A DNA stretch of 45,366 nucleotides, taken from assembly GCA_028281765.1 (NCBI GenBank), contig JANQJF010000129.1, forward strand, positions 1 through 45,366, written 5' to 3'. Origin of the DNA: Planctomycetota bacterium (GTDB lineage: Bacteria > Planctomycetota > UBA1135 > UBA2386). Position 1 is the stretch's first letter. Each line of letters starts with the position of its first letter. The position numbers were made by a program, and so were the translations under genes. Under the pieces are notes generated by a model that did no database searches, was not told the origin of the DNA, and saw only the letters and a list, made by a program, of their open reading frames with translations. Positions 8,549-16,717 of the stretch are shown here, piece by piece.

Positions 8549-10723
8549 ATGCACAAGAAGGATCGACTGTCGGGATGCGTCGCGCTCTGCCTCGCCTCGC
8601 AACTTCTCGCCCAAGCACCCCTGGAACAAGACTTCCTGGTCCCGCTGCACGAAAAGGACACGCAGCTTTGGGCAGCAGGCCCGAACTACAAAGCGTCGTT
8701 CGACGACGGCTTCACTTTCCTACCCCGCCTCGGCGCGACTTCGAAGCGCAACCGCCCGCTTCGCCTCACGACCACGTCGATCCGCGTCGGCGAGCGTGAG
8801 TTCGCGGAGCCGATGTCGACCACGCGTCGGGTGTCGACACATCGATGTGAGCGACAACACGGGTCCGGGATCGTCGAAGCCTACGACGTACGCGTCGACG
8901 GCATCGAGCAGACGTTCGTTCTCGCGACCCGGCCGACGACCAGCGGACCGCTCGTGATCGAGTGCCGCGTCGAAACCGACATGTGGTGCGCGGTTCGCGA
9001 AGCAGCCCACGCGCCGCTCGAGTTCGCGCTCTCCGCGGGTGGAAACGCCGCGGTCACGTACGGCGAAGCTACCGCGATCGACGCCACAGGCCGCCGAACG
9101 CCGATGGTCACGAGCTTCGACGGAGCGAACATCCACCTACACCTCGACGCGAACACGCTCGCGGACGCGGCATATCCGCTGGTCGTCGATCCACTGACGA
9201 GCACCGCGACGCTCTCGACCCAGGTCTTCGCCCCCGTGACCTCGACCGCAATCGCTTCCTCGACCGCATCGACCGATGTTCGCGTGATGACTTGCTTCTC
9301 CCGCGTGTTCACCGGGAGCGACCAAGATGTGTTCGCGCTGCTCAGCGACCTCGACGGCAGCAACGTGGCCCTGGTCTTTTCGGACGTCACGTCCCTCACG
9401 ACCGAGAACGTCACCTGCTGCTATTCCGGTGGCGACGGACGGTTCTTGCTCGGATACGAACAGTCCTCGGCGTTCGGCGGCACGAGCATCGGCCTCTATT
9501 CGCACTTCGCCGGTAGCGACGTCCCGTTCAGCGGGATCGTGACTTCGATTCTGTCGACCACGGGGCCGCTCCTGAACCCGCAACTGGGCGGCAGTCGCTT
9601 CGCGCTCCGGTCGCTGTTGGTGTACGACCAGCAGGTCGGCACGACCTTCAACTCGCGCGGCACGCTGCTCACGTCGTCCACGCTCACGATCGTGACCTCC
9701 GCCAATCTCGGCGTGAGCGGCAACCCGCAGGAGACCACCCCGTCGGTCAATCCACTCTCGCAGACCTCGGACTCGTGGCGTTGGGTCGCGACCCAGTGGA
9801 GTCCATCGGCGGCCGTGCGCGGCGGCGTGTTCCGATTCGACGGAACACTGATCGGCAACTCGATCGTGCTGCAGGCGACCTCCATTCCTCGGAACCCCAA
9901 AGTCGCCGGCTCGAACGAGCGCTACATGGTGAGCGCGACCACGAACCTGCTCTCACTCCAGCAGCTGCGCGCGCGGCGCGTCGATTGGCCGGAGGTCGGT
10001 GCGCTATCGCTCGGCGACCTGCGCACGGTCGACTCGGCGCTCTCCCCGAACACCATCACCAACCGCGACCTCGCCTACAACTACGGGACGCGTTCCCACT
10101 GGGCCATCGCCTACGAAGTGGACGAAGGCTTCGCCGGAAGCAACGCACGCGTGAAGCGCTTGGGATACTCCGGCGGCACCGTCGAAACGCAAGACCTCCA
10201 CCCGATGACCGATCGCCCGGGCTTCCCCGCGGTCGCGATCGCGCGTCCGAACTTCACGGGTGAGTTCCCGATCGCGTTCGCGACGGAGGAAGCCGCCAAC
10301 CCGGTCTACTACCGGAGCCTCCAATACTCCCCCAACGCCGTGTCCGCACTCATCCAGAACTCGTGCGCCACGGGCATCTCGGGCTCGGGCGTCCGTCCTT
10401 GGGCGGGTTCCGAATTCTTCCTCCAGCGCCTGAGCGGACTGCCCATCGGCACGCCGGTCGTGTTCTTCCTGTCGTTCGGACCGGCCGCGATCGATCTCTC
10501 GAGCATCGGCATGCCCGGCTGCATCTACGGAGTCGATCCGACTCTCGAGATCGCCACGCTTCCGTCGACTGTCGGGCTCAACGGCTTCGCCGAAGTCGAG
10601 TTTCCCCTGCAGGACTTCCCGGTGTTCATCGGCAATCTCTATTCCCAGTGGGCGTGGCTCTCCCCCGGCGCCAATCCTCTCGGAGTCGTGACCGCCGGTT
10701 CGGTCGAGCACCGCGTTGAGTAG
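8549..10723 (+). CDS. Large exported protein with the shared C-terminal module
   Basis: 724 residues. The signal peptide ends near LLAQ (residue 22). Residues about 25-215 form an N-terminal domain that closes with ANTLADAAYPLVVDPL, a phrase I recognise from large exported proteins of myxobacteria and planctomycetes. Residues about 215-600 are beta-rich, with repeated segments such as DGSNVALVFSDV and GDGRFLLGYEQ that suggest a propeller or repeated-sheet region. The last 120 residues contain the module also found in three other proteins here: GTPVVFFLSFGPA, MPGCIYG, then YSQWAWLSPGAN. No catalytic residues were recognised. A surface or extracellular structural protein is the likeliest role. 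Confidence 0.75.
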   Translation: MHKKDRLSGCVALCLASQLLAQAPLEQDFLVPLHEKDTQLWAAGPNYKASFDDGFTFLPRLGATSKRNRPLRLTTTSIRVGEREFAEPMSTTRRVSTHRCERQHGSGIVEAYDVRVDGIEQTFVLATRPTTSGPLVIECRVETDMWCAVREAAHAPLEFALSAGGNAAVTYGEATAIDATGRRTPMVTSFDGANIHLHLDANTLADAAYPLVVDPLTSTATLSTQVFAPVTSTAIASSTASTDVRVMTCFSRVFTGSDQDVFALLSDLDGSNVALVFSDVTSLTTENVTCCYSGGDGRFLLGYEQSSAFGGTSIGLYSHFAGSDVPFSGIVTSILSTTGPLLNPQLGGSRFALRSLLVYDQQVGTTFNSRGTLLTSSTLTIVTSANLGVSGNPQETTPSVNPLSQTSDSWRWVATQWSPSAAVRGGVFRFDGTLIGNSIVLQATSIPRNPKVAGSNERYMVSATTNLLSLQQLRARRVDWPEVGALSLGDLRTVDSALSPNTITNRDLAYNYGTRSHWAIAYEVDEGFAGSNARVKRLGYSGGTVETQDLHPMTDRPGFPAVAIARPNFTGEFPIAFATEEAANPVYYRSLQYSPNAVSALIQNSCATGISGSGVRPWAGSEFFLQRLSGLPIGTPVVFFLSFGPAAIDLSSIGMPGCIYGVDPTLEIATLPSTVGLNGFAEVEFPLQDFPVFIGNLYSQWAWLSPGANPLGVVTAGSVEHRVE

Positions 10724-10862
10724 CCCTCGCGGTGCGCCGAGGTCGAAACGCTGCACGCCGCCATAGACGACAGCGAAGTTGTCGACGCCCGCCCTCGAGT
10801 TCTCCCCACATTGTCTGGGCGTGTCGCACTCCGACGCACACAATGATCGCCCAGGAGATTTG

Positions 10863-11630
10863 ATGACCGAACAGGAAACGGGCGGCGAAGGCCGCGAAGA
10901 ATCCCCGCGCCCCAGCTACGCTGAAGAACGGATTCGTCCCGAGGACATCCAGACCAAGAACCCGGCGCTCGCGCACGTGGCCTGCATCGTCGGCGCCATC
11001 GCCGGCGCGCTCGTCTGGGCCGGCATCGTGTATTCCGTCAACCGCGAGATCGGCTGGGTCGCCTGGGGTATCGGTGGCCTGGTCGGCGGCCTGTGCGGAT
11101 TCGTAGGCGGCCGCGGCAAGCAGATGGCGATCACCGCCGCGATCTTCGCTTTTGCGTCGATCGCCATTGGCAAGGTTTTCGCCGTGCAGTGGATGGTCAC
11201 GGCGTTCTTCTCGTCGCCCGAAATGCGTCGCCACTACGACGAAGAGCGCGCCGACATCGACGCGTTCGCGCAGCTCGGCGACACTCCGACCGACGACCAG
11301 ATCGAGACGTTCATCATGGAGCGCGGCATCGACCAGACCGTCGAGGAGTTCCGCGCGAACTCCGAGGCGTTCCTGCGTGAAGGCGCCGCGAACCCGATGA
11401 CGTTCGAGGAGTGGGGCGAAGAAGCCGCATCACAAGTCAACGTGTTCGAAGCGGTGTCGAACGGCCTCGGCCCGCTCGACCTCCTGTTCGCAGGCCTCGG
11501 CGTCGCGACCGCGTTCGGCATCGTGATGCGAATGTCTCAATCCGAAGCGACGCGCATCCAGCTGCTGCGAAGGCAGAAGAGGCGCATGGCGGACGCGACG
11601 GACGACGAAGACGCGAGCTCGGCGGAATAA
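10863..11630 (+). CDS. Integral membrane protein of unknown function
   Basis: 255 residues. The ATG at 10863 has a good AGGAG 6 nt upstream, which decides it against a longer upstream open frame. An acidic cytosolic N-terminus of about 35 residues is followed by three closely spaced membrane segments (about 38-58, 62-82, 86-108, the second rich in Gly as GIGGLVGGLCGFVGG). A soluble acidic helical region of about 85 residues comes next, then a fourth segment around LLFAGLGVATAFGIVM and a basic C-terminal tail. No family was recognised. The TPR gene follows 55 bp downstream on the same strand. Confidence 0.7.
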   Translation: MTEQETGGEGREESPRPSYAEERIRPEDIQTKNPALAHVACIVGAIAGALVWAGIVYSVNREIGWVAWGIGGLVGGLCGFVGGRGKQMAITAAIFAFASIAIGKVFAVQWMVTAFFSSPEMRRHYDEERADIDAFAQLGDTPTDDQIETFIMERGIDQTVEEFRANSEAFLREGAANPMTFEEWGEEAASQVNVFEAVSNGLGPLDLLFAGLGVATAFGIVMRMSQSEATRIQLLRRQKRRMADATDDEDASSAE

Positions 11631-11685
11631 TCGGCGCGTGCGACCGTCCGGGCTCACCGACCGTGGAACCCCGGACTCGAGCTGT

Positions 11686-12540
11686 ATGAAGTTGCTGATT
11701 CTGTCCGCACCGCTGTTGCTGTGCGTGACCGCCCTCCCCCAGAACCCGACCGTTCGGCGCGCTGAGGACTTGTACCGCCACGGCCTCGTCGAGGATGCGA
11801 AGCGCGACGCGATCACGCTGATCCACTCGTCGGGCGGCGGTCAGATTCAGAACCGCGCGCGCATGCTGCTCGCGCGCATCGCCCTCGACGAAGATCGCCT
11901 GGCCGACGCCGCCGAGCTCTGGCGAGAAGTCGTCAAGTCGACCGACACGACGTACGCACCACAGGCCCGCCAAATGCTCACCCGCTTCGCCGACGCGTTG
12001 ACCGAAGTCGGCGTGCAACGCATCGACAACGCGGTCGCACGGAGCTACTTCACCGCCGCCGAGTTCTGGCTTTCCAAGCTGCCGTCGACGTTCGCCGTCG
12101 ACACGAGCTGGCTCGTCGACGAGTCGGCATCGACCTACTGGCTCGACCGCATCATCCGCGAATTCCCGGGCTCCGACGCCGCCGAGCTCGCCCACCAGTA
12201 CCGCGTCCGCGTCCTGCTCGGCACGTCGGGACACGGCTCGAAGGGACTCGGCGGCACCGGAGCACTCGGCGCGATCTCGCGCCTCGAGCGAGATCCGTCC
12301 GACGAACAGCTGAAGACCTTCGAGGACTACATGCGACGCGCCGAGAACGCGCTCCGCAACATGGCCGACAATTTCCCGAAGTCCGGCCACCTGCAGCGAC
12401 TGCGCTACATGATCGTGCAGGCCTACCTGCGCCTCGGAAAACGCGAGAACGCGGAGCCGCTCCTCAAGGCGATCGTGCAGGCCGCCGGGAACCACGAGAC
12501 GTTCTGGAAGCACGTCGCGCAGCTGCGGCTCCGCGGCTGA
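11686..12540 (+). CDS. Exported TPR-type helical repeat protein
   Basis: 284 residues starting at MKLLILSAPLLLCVTALPQ, a signal peptide ending near residue 19. The mature protein shows helical pairs typical of tetratricopeptide repeats: AEDLYRHGLVEDAKRDAITL, LLARIALDEDRLADAAELW, and at the end YMIVQAYLRLGKRENAEPLL. Such exported TPR proteins resemble the BamD/YbgF group in general form, but no lipobox is present and no specific assignment is justified. It probably scaffolds an envelope complex. It may share a transcript with the membrane protein upstream. Confidence 0.72.
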   Translation: MKLLILSAPLLLCVTALPQNPTVRRAEDLYRHGLVEDAKRDAITLIHSSGGGQIQNRARMLLARIALDEDRLADAAELWREVVKSTDTTYAPQARQMLTRFADALTEVGVQRIDNAVARSYFTAAEFWLSKLPSTFAVDTSWLVDESASTYWLDRIIREFPGSDAAELAHQYRVRVLLGTSGHGSKGLGGTGALGAISRLERDPSDEQLKTFEDYMRRAENALRNMADNFPKSGHLQRLRYMIVQAYLRLGKRENAEPLLKAIVQAAGNHETFWKHVAQLRLRG

Positions 12541-12624
12541 CGATCCGCGGCGGAGAATTCGCGGCGGAGAGCTCGCGACCGGGAATTCACGGAACTCGCG
12601 CGGCGCGAGCGGCACCGAGACCGC

Positions 12625-13326
12625 GTGACCGCTCTGTCCTCCACGAAGCCCAGCTTCGCCGGGTATCGCGAAGTCGACGAACTCGCGGACCTGGCGGATA
12701 TCCTAGATCCCGCGCTCCACGCGGTCGCCTGGCGCCGTCCGATCGACGCCACGATCCAGGATTGCCTCGCTCGCCCCGAGTGCCGGTTTGGCGAAAACGC
12801 GCGAATCGTCGCGCATGCGGAGGACGAAAACCTACGGACTCGAATCGGCGGCCTGCTTCCCGAAGCCGCCCATCGTGCGTGCCCGATCGGCATGAATGCG
12901 CTGCTCGACGACGTCGACTTTCTCGCCCGCGCGTTCTCCGACCTCCTCGCCGCCGATGAACTCATGGTCTCGCTGGAAGCGCCAACCGGGGCGAGTTGTC
13001 CGCGCTTTCACGTCGACCGTGTCGGGATCCGCATGCTCGTGACGTATCGCGGCCCGGGCACCGAGATCCTCCCGAATCCGTTCTGCGACCGAGCCTGGCT
13101 CGGACCCGCGGGCCACGGGCTCGCCGACGAGGAGAGCGGAATCATGCGCCCGGGAGCAGAGATCGTCACGGTGGACCCGTTCTCCGTCGTGCTGCTCAAG
13201 GGCGAGGCCTGGCCGCAGGCCGAGGGGTTCGGCGCCGTGCACCGGTCGCCGAACCCCGAAGGCGTCGAGCGCACCCTGCTCCGGGTCGATATGCTCAGCC
13301 AACGCCCCCTCGAAGGCTCCGACTGA
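12625..13326 (+). CDS. DUF1826 family protein, partner of a metallochaperone GTPase
   Basis: 233 residues from a GTG start; no convincing ribosome site. The match to DUF1826 rests on CPRFHVDRVGIRMLVTYRGP and the late AVHRSP motif. His129, Asp131, His206 and Arg216 are spaced like the HxD...H...R site of Fe(II)/2-oxoglutarate oxygenases and related cupins; that reading is my inference, as the family has no assigned function. The stop codon overlaps the start of the ZigA-like GTPase gene (TGATG), so the two are translationally coupled. In other bacteria DUF1826 genes occur beside COG0523 genes in zinc-limitation (Zur) regulons, which makes a role in metal homeostasis likely. I could not find a clear Zur box upstream. 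Confidence 0.82.
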   Translation: MTALSSTKPSFAGYREVDELADLADILDPALHAVAWRRPIDATIQDCLARPECRFGENARIVAHAEDENLRTRIGGLLPEAAHRACPIGMNALLDDVDFLARAFSDLLAADELMVSLEAPTGASCPRFHVDRVGIRMLVTYRGPGTEILPNPFCDRAWLGPAGHGLADEESGIMRPGAEIVTVDPFSVVLLKGEAWPQAEGFGAVHRSPNPEGVERTLLRVDMLSQRPLEGSD

Positions 13327-14633
13327 TGAGCGAACAAACCGCAGACTCCCGGCTTCCCGTCACCGTTCTGTCCGGCTTCCTCGGCGCCGGCAAGACCACG
13401 CTCCTGCAGCACGTGCTCCACAATCGCAGCGGCCTGCGCGTCGCCGTGATCGTGAACGACATGAGCGCGGTCAACATCGACGCCGACATGGTGCGCGACG
13501 GCGCCGAGCTGCACCGCACGGAGGAGCGCCTCGTCGAGATGCAGAACGGCTGTATCTGCTGCACGCTGCGGGAAGACCTCCTCGAAGAGGTGTCCCAGCT
13601 CGCGCAAGCCGGCCGCTTCGACTACTTGCTGATCGAGTCGACGGGTATCTCGGAACCGATGCCGGTCGCGGAGACGTTCACGTTCGCCGACGAAGAGGGC
13701 AAGGGCCTCTCCGACGTCGCGAGGCTCGACACGATGGTCACCGTAGTCGACGCGAGCGCGTTCCCGAAGGACCTCGGCCAAGGCGAAGAGCTCCAGGAGC
13801 GCGACCTCGCGGCCGGCGAAGAGGACGAGCGCACGATCGACGAGCTGCTGATCGAGCAGGTCGAGTTCGCGGACGTGCTCGTCATCAGCAAGGCCGACCT
13901 CACGTCGGAGGAAGACCTCGCGGAACTCCGCGGCCTCCTGACCCGCCTCAACCCGAACGCCGAGCAGATCCTCGCCGACCACGGCAAGGTCGACCCTCGC
14001 GCGATCCTCGACACGGGCAAGTTCGACTTCGAGAAGGCCGCCAACCAACCGGGTTGGCTGCAGGTCCTCCGCGGCGAAGAGGCGAGCGAGATCGACGAGT
14101 ACGGCGTCGGCAGCTTCGTCTACCGCGCACGCCGTCCCTTCCATCCCGATCGCCTCTACACGCTCCTCGAGACCGACGACGCTTGGTCCGGCGTGCTCCG
14201 GAGCAAGGGCTGGCTCTGGCTCGCGACCCGCAACGACCTCGTCGGCATGTGGCAGCAGGCCGGCGGGGCCTGCACGATGTCCTGCGCCGGCGCCTGGTGG
14301 GCCGCGACCCCGAAGGAAGAGTGGCCTGAAGACCCGGACTTCGCGGAGGAATACAAGGAGCAGTGGGCCGAGCCCTGGGGCGACCGCCGCCAAGAGCTCG
14401 TGGTCATCGGCGTGAACGTCGACGAAGCCCATCTCCGCGAGACGCTGGACACGTGCCTGCTCGACGACGCCGAAATGGCGCAGGGCCCGGAGGCCTGGCT
14501 ACAGTTCGAAGACCCGTTCGAGGAGTGGATCGAAGCCACCGATCCGGAAGCCGTCGATCGAGAAGCCATCGCGCCCGAGAACCAGTCGCAGGACGCCGCA
14601 AGCGGCCTCGAGACGAGCCCGGCCAACGGCTGA
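13326..14633 (+). CDS. COG0523/CobW-family metallochaperone GTPase (ZigA/YciC-like)
   Basis: 435 residues. G-domain motifs in order: Walker A GFLGAGKTT (17-25), the metal-binding CICC (76-79) in NGCICCTLRED, the Walker B region IESTGISEP, and the base-specificity motif SKAD. The C-terminal half has the CobW_C domain with GWLWLATR and AGAWWAATP, typical of the larger ZigA/YciC subgroup that delivers zinc to client enzymes under zinc limitation. The region between contains an acidic insert (AAGEEDERTIDELL) and the tail is acidic. The ATG overlaps the stop of the DUF1826 gene, and that pairing supports a zinc-related role over cobalt or nitrile hydratase subgroups. Confidence 0.93.
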   Translation: MSEQTADSRLPVTVLSGFLGAGKTTLLQHVLHNRSGLRVAVIVNDMSAVNIDADMVRDGAELHRTEERLVEMQNGCICCTLREDLLEEVSQLAQAGRFDYLLIESTGISEPMPVAETFTFADEEGKGLSDVARLDTMVTVVDASAFPKDLGQGEELQERDLAAGEEDERTIDELLIEQVEFADVLVISKADLTSEEDLAELRGLLTRLNPNAEQILADHGKVDPRAILDTGKFDFEKAANQPGWLQVLRGEEASEIDEYGVGSFVYRARRPFHPDRLYTLLETDDAWSGVLRSKGWLWLATRNDLVGMWQQAGGACTMSCAGAWWAATPKEEWPEDPDFAEEYKEQWAEPWGDRRQELVVIGVNVDEAHLRETLDTCLLDDAEMAQGPEAWLQFEDPFEEWIEATDPEAVDREAIAPENQSQDAASGLETSPANG

Positions 14634-14636
14634 CGC

Positions 14637-15023
14637 TCACTCCATCGCCGCGACCATCGGCGCCGTGTCGGTCACCTGATCGAACCGCACGACCCGACTG
14701 TCCGCGACGCGATACACGTGCGTGAACACCGCCCGCATCGACTTCCCGGTGCCCGTGTGCGTCCCGCTGTAGGCGCCGAGAACAACCACCGTGTCGCCCG
14801 AAGGCAGGAACTCCGTCGTCTCCGCCCGGAAGCCCTCCCACAGCGAGTGGTTCGACCCCAGAATCCCTGCGAGCACGTCGTCGATCCCGCGACGGTTTTT
14901 GCCGCCGGGGAAGCCCTCACACTGGTTCCACTCGACGTCCGCGGCGATCAGCTCGCGGAGGCGGGGCTCGTCTTTCGCCTTGAAGGCGGTGTAGAGATCT
15001 CGAATCACTTGTTCGGGCTGCAT
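14637..15023 (-). CDS. SnoaL-like/NTF2-fold protein
   Basis: 128 residues. The pattern is that of small SnoaL-like cone-shaped alpha+beta proteins: an N-terminal VIRDLYTAFKAKDEPRLREL helix pair, then DVEWN, and a beta sheet with GAYSGTHTGTGK and FTHVYRVADSRVVRFDQVTD. Family members include ketosteroid isomerase-like enzymes and proteins of unknown function, so no reaction can be assigned. A strong GAGGAGG lies 6 nt before the ATG at 15023, which favours it over the adjacent in-frame GTG at 15026. Convergent with the GTPase gene, 3 bp apart. Confidence 0.85.
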   Translation of the reverse strand: MQPEQVIRDLYTAFKAKDEPRLRELIAADVEWNQCEGFPGGKNRRGIDDVLAGILGSNHSLWEGFRAETTEFLPSGDTVVVLGAYSGTHTGTGKSMRAVFTHVYRVADSRVVRFDQVTDTAPMVAAME

Positions 15024-15145
15024 CACGTTCCTCCTCGGGGGAATGGCTCAGGCGCTCTCGCCGACCGATACGCCCCGCAGCCGGCAACGGTCCGCGGACT
15101 CGCCGTCGAGCGAGTGACCGCCGCAGGCGGACGCACGGGCGACAC

Positions 15146-15230
15146 CGAGTCCTCCCGGGTATGCCAAACGAAAGAAGGCCAGCCGCTACGCGGCCGGCCT
15201 TCTTTCGTTTGGCATACCCGGGAGGACTCG
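15146..15230. repeat. 85-bp near-perfect palindrome duplicating the 3' end of tRNA-Arg
   Basis: The arm 15146-15180 and the arm 15196-15230 are perfect 35-nt reverse complements. After one A/C mismatch they continue as GCCGC/GCGGC around a 3-nt TAC loop. The right arm contains the last 21 nt of the tRNA (from the T loop through CCA) plus the terminator arm. The left arm is an inverted copy of the same bases, so tRNA 3' sequence exists here on both strands. The inner part is a terminator; the outward extension has no obvious need. Confidence 0.95.
15168..15208 (-). terminator. Intrinsic terminator of tRNA-Arg
   Basis: In the direction of tRNA transcription the RNA runs AACGAAAGAAGGCC, a GC-rich loop stem, then GGCCTTCTTTCGTTT. 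It is a long hairpin with a U-rich 3' side beginning a few nucleotides after CCA. It is embedded in the longer palindrome. Confidence 0.7.
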
Positions 15231-15286
15231 AACCTCCAACCTCCTGATCCGTAGTCAGGTGCTCTATCCAATTGAGCTACGGGTAC
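15210..15286 (-). tRNA. tRNA-Arg (anticodon ACG)
   Basis: The 77-nt cloverleaf was folded by hand: acceptor GTACCCG/CGGGTAT (first pair G-U), D-arm GCTC/GAGC with loop AATTGGATA, anticodon stem CCTGA/TCAGG with loop CTACGGA, a 5-nt variable loop, T-arm GGAGG/CCTCC with loop TTCGAGT, discriminator G, and an encoded CCA. The anticodon is ACG, expected to be edited to ICG and to read CGU, CGC and CGA. The promoter lies 15 nt upstream and the terminator directly downstream. Confidence 0.97.
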
Positions 15287-15301
15287 CGATTGGGGCGCAG
15301 A

Positions 15302-15329
15302 AGCATAGATTCGCCCCGGATCGGTGCAA
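15302..15329 (-). promoter_or_regulatory. Promoter of tRNA-Arg
   Basis: On the minus strand, minus-35 TTGCAC (15324-15329), a 16-nt spacer and minus-10 TATGCT (15302-15307), ending 15 nt before the tRNA. It is the best housekeeping-type promoter in the window and shows what the sigma factor accepts here. Confidence 0.7.
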
Positions 15330-15337
15330 CCAAAAGG

Positions 15338-15898
15338 TCAGGATTCCGCGAGGGCGTCGATCGCGTGCAGATGGACCGCGAGGACGCCTTCGAGGGCGCT
15401 CAGAGCGCGCGCCTGCGGGACGAGGTTGGGCGCCGAACTGTCGAACAAGAGCGCCGTGAAGGCGCCGCGGAGATACTCCAGGAAGCGCCGGCCGGCGTCG
15501 ACCGCGAGCTTCGGGTCGGGGCCGGTGCCGGCGAGCTGGCGCAGCCAGCTGCGGGTCACGGCGCGCGTCGTCTCTTCGTCGCACTGCCCGTTGAGGATCG
15601 CGATGATCCAGAGTCGGGCCGCGCGGCGGCGACGGTTGAGGACGCTGACCGACGGGGAGCGTCTTTGGGCAACGAGGTTGAGGGTCCTGCCGTCGTGAAG
15701 CGAGAACTCCACGAGGCCACGCGTCAGAAGCGCGGCCGAATCCGCGGTCAGCTCGCGGAGGTCGCCGAGTCCTCGCAACGCGGTCGACGACAGCGAGTGA
15801 GCCGGCTGGAGCCAGGAGAACGGTCGCGGCACTCGGGAGGTCGGTACCGGGAGAGTGACGTTGGCCGGAAGGCGCGGGGCGACAGTCGTCGTGCTCAT
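15338..15898 (-). CDS. Conserved-looking hypothetical protein
   Basis: 186 residues, not recognised. The N-terminal 30 residues are Pro/Val-rich (LPVPTSRVPRPFSWLQP); the rest is mainly helical, with VEFSLHDGRTLNLVAQ as a short strand pair, a basic helix NRRRRAARLWIIAIL, and AGRRFLEYLRGAFTALLF. No signal peptide or clear membrane span is present. A GATAGC hexamer 6 nt before the ATG suggests its own leaderless promoter. It lies 45 bp downstream of pabC on the same strand, so it could also be read from the pab transcript. Confidence 0.6.
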   Translation of the reverse strand: MSTTTVAPRLPANVTLPVPTSRVPRPFSWLQPAHSLSSTALRGLGDLRELTADSAALLTRGLVEFSLHDGRTLNLVAQRRSPSVSVLNRRRRAARLWIIAILNGQCDEETTRAVTRSWLRQLAGTGPDPKLAVDAGRRFLEYLRGAFTALLFDSSAPNLVPQARALSALEGVLAVHLHAIDALAES

Positions 15899-15904
15899 TC
15901 CGAT

Positions 15905-15910
15905 GCTATC
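15905..15910 (-). promoter_or_regulatory. Minus-10-like element of the 15898 gene
   Basis: GATAGC on the minus strand with 6 nt (ATCGGA) before the ATG at 15898. No recognisable minus-35. Same spacing as the other predicted leaderless starts. Confidence 0.35.
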
Positions 15911-15943
15911 GGCGAGTCGGCGGTGTCCGGCTTGAGAGATTCG

Positions 15944-16717
15944 TCAGGACCGGAGCGCCGCATGCCAGGCGCCGATCAATTCGGTCGCCCACGGGCCGCT
16001 GTCGGGTGTCGGATCCTTCGACACTCGCGCGACGCGGGGGCCGAGCACGGCGTTCGTCGCCCACACGCAGGACGCGCGTTCGAGCATCCCGATGTCGAGG
16101 GTGGTCTCGATCATGCGTTCGCCGAACCGCTCGAGCAGGACCTCGCGGCCGATCCCCGGCAACAGGCGACCATCGAGCCGCGGCGTCACGATCTGCTCGT
16201 CCACGAGCGCGAAGACGTTGCCGATCGCCGTCTCCAACACGGTGCCGTCGGGCGTCACGAGGAGTACGTCGTCCGCCCCCTGCTCGCGCGCTTCTTCGAA
16301 GGCCGCGTCGTAGCCCTCGCGGTGCACCGACTTGTGATCCGGGGTCGCGCCGACGCCGCCCTCGTCGGCGGTGACGAGGGCGAGCACCACCGGCTGCACG
16401 TTCAGCGGCCGCTCGCGCGTCGTGAACTGAACCCGAACCCGATCGCCGTCTTCGAACACCGCGAGGCGCAGCACGTCGTCACGTCGGTCGCCGCGCTGCG
16501 CGAGCTCCGCACCGATCGATTCGAGGTCCGACGCCACGCCCCACGGCATGCCGTGCGCTTCGACCGATCCGCGCAGCCGACGCAGATGGCGACTCCACAG
16601 CGGAACGCGCCCGTCGCACACGCGCATCGTCTCGAAGAACCCGCGACCGCTCGGCTTCGGCAGGGACTCGCTCCGCACGAACTCGCCGTCAAGCCAGGCG
16701 AGCGGATCAGTCCGCAC
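15944..16717 (-). CDS. pabC: Aminodeoxychorismate lyase (PLP fold type IV)
   Basis: 257 residues. The GTG at 16717 is chosen because GGAGGG lies about 7 nt before it; another GTG at 16732 is possible, and both lie inside the end of pabB. The protein is a class IV aminotransferase-fold enzyme: GRGFFETMRV (25-34), the PLP lysine Lys129 in ATPDHKSVHR, and the Glu162 segment LETAIGNVFAL that supports the cofactor ring nitrogen. It would convert 4-amino-4-deoxychorismate to p-aminobenzoate and pyruvate in folate synthesis. Branched-chain or D-amino acid aminotransferases share the fold, but the overlap with pabB settles the assignment. Confidence 0.88.
   Translation of the reverse strand: MRTDPLAWLDGEFVRSESLPKPSGRGFFETMRVCDGRVPLWSRHLRRLRGSVEAHGMPWGVASDLESIGAELAQRGDRRDDVLRLAVFEDGDRVRVQFTTRERPLNVQPVVLALVTADEGGVGATPDHKSVHREGYDAAFEEAREQGADDVLLVTPDGTVLETAIGNVFALVDEQIVTPRLDGRLLPGIGREVLLERFGERMIETTLDIGMLERASCVWATNAVLGPRVARVSKDPTPDSGPWATELIGAWHAALRS

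Noticed and set aside
12541..12624. Short repeated GCGGCGGAGA/AATTC units before the DUF1826 gene, considered as an operator.
   Set aside because: The units are brief, GC-rich and imperfect, and do not resemble a known Zur box.
15146..15230. Reading the tRNA-end duplication as the boundary of an integrated island.
   Set aside because: The copies are inverted and 15 bp apart, and no integrase or foreign-looking block lies nearby; attachment sites flanking an island are direct repeats.
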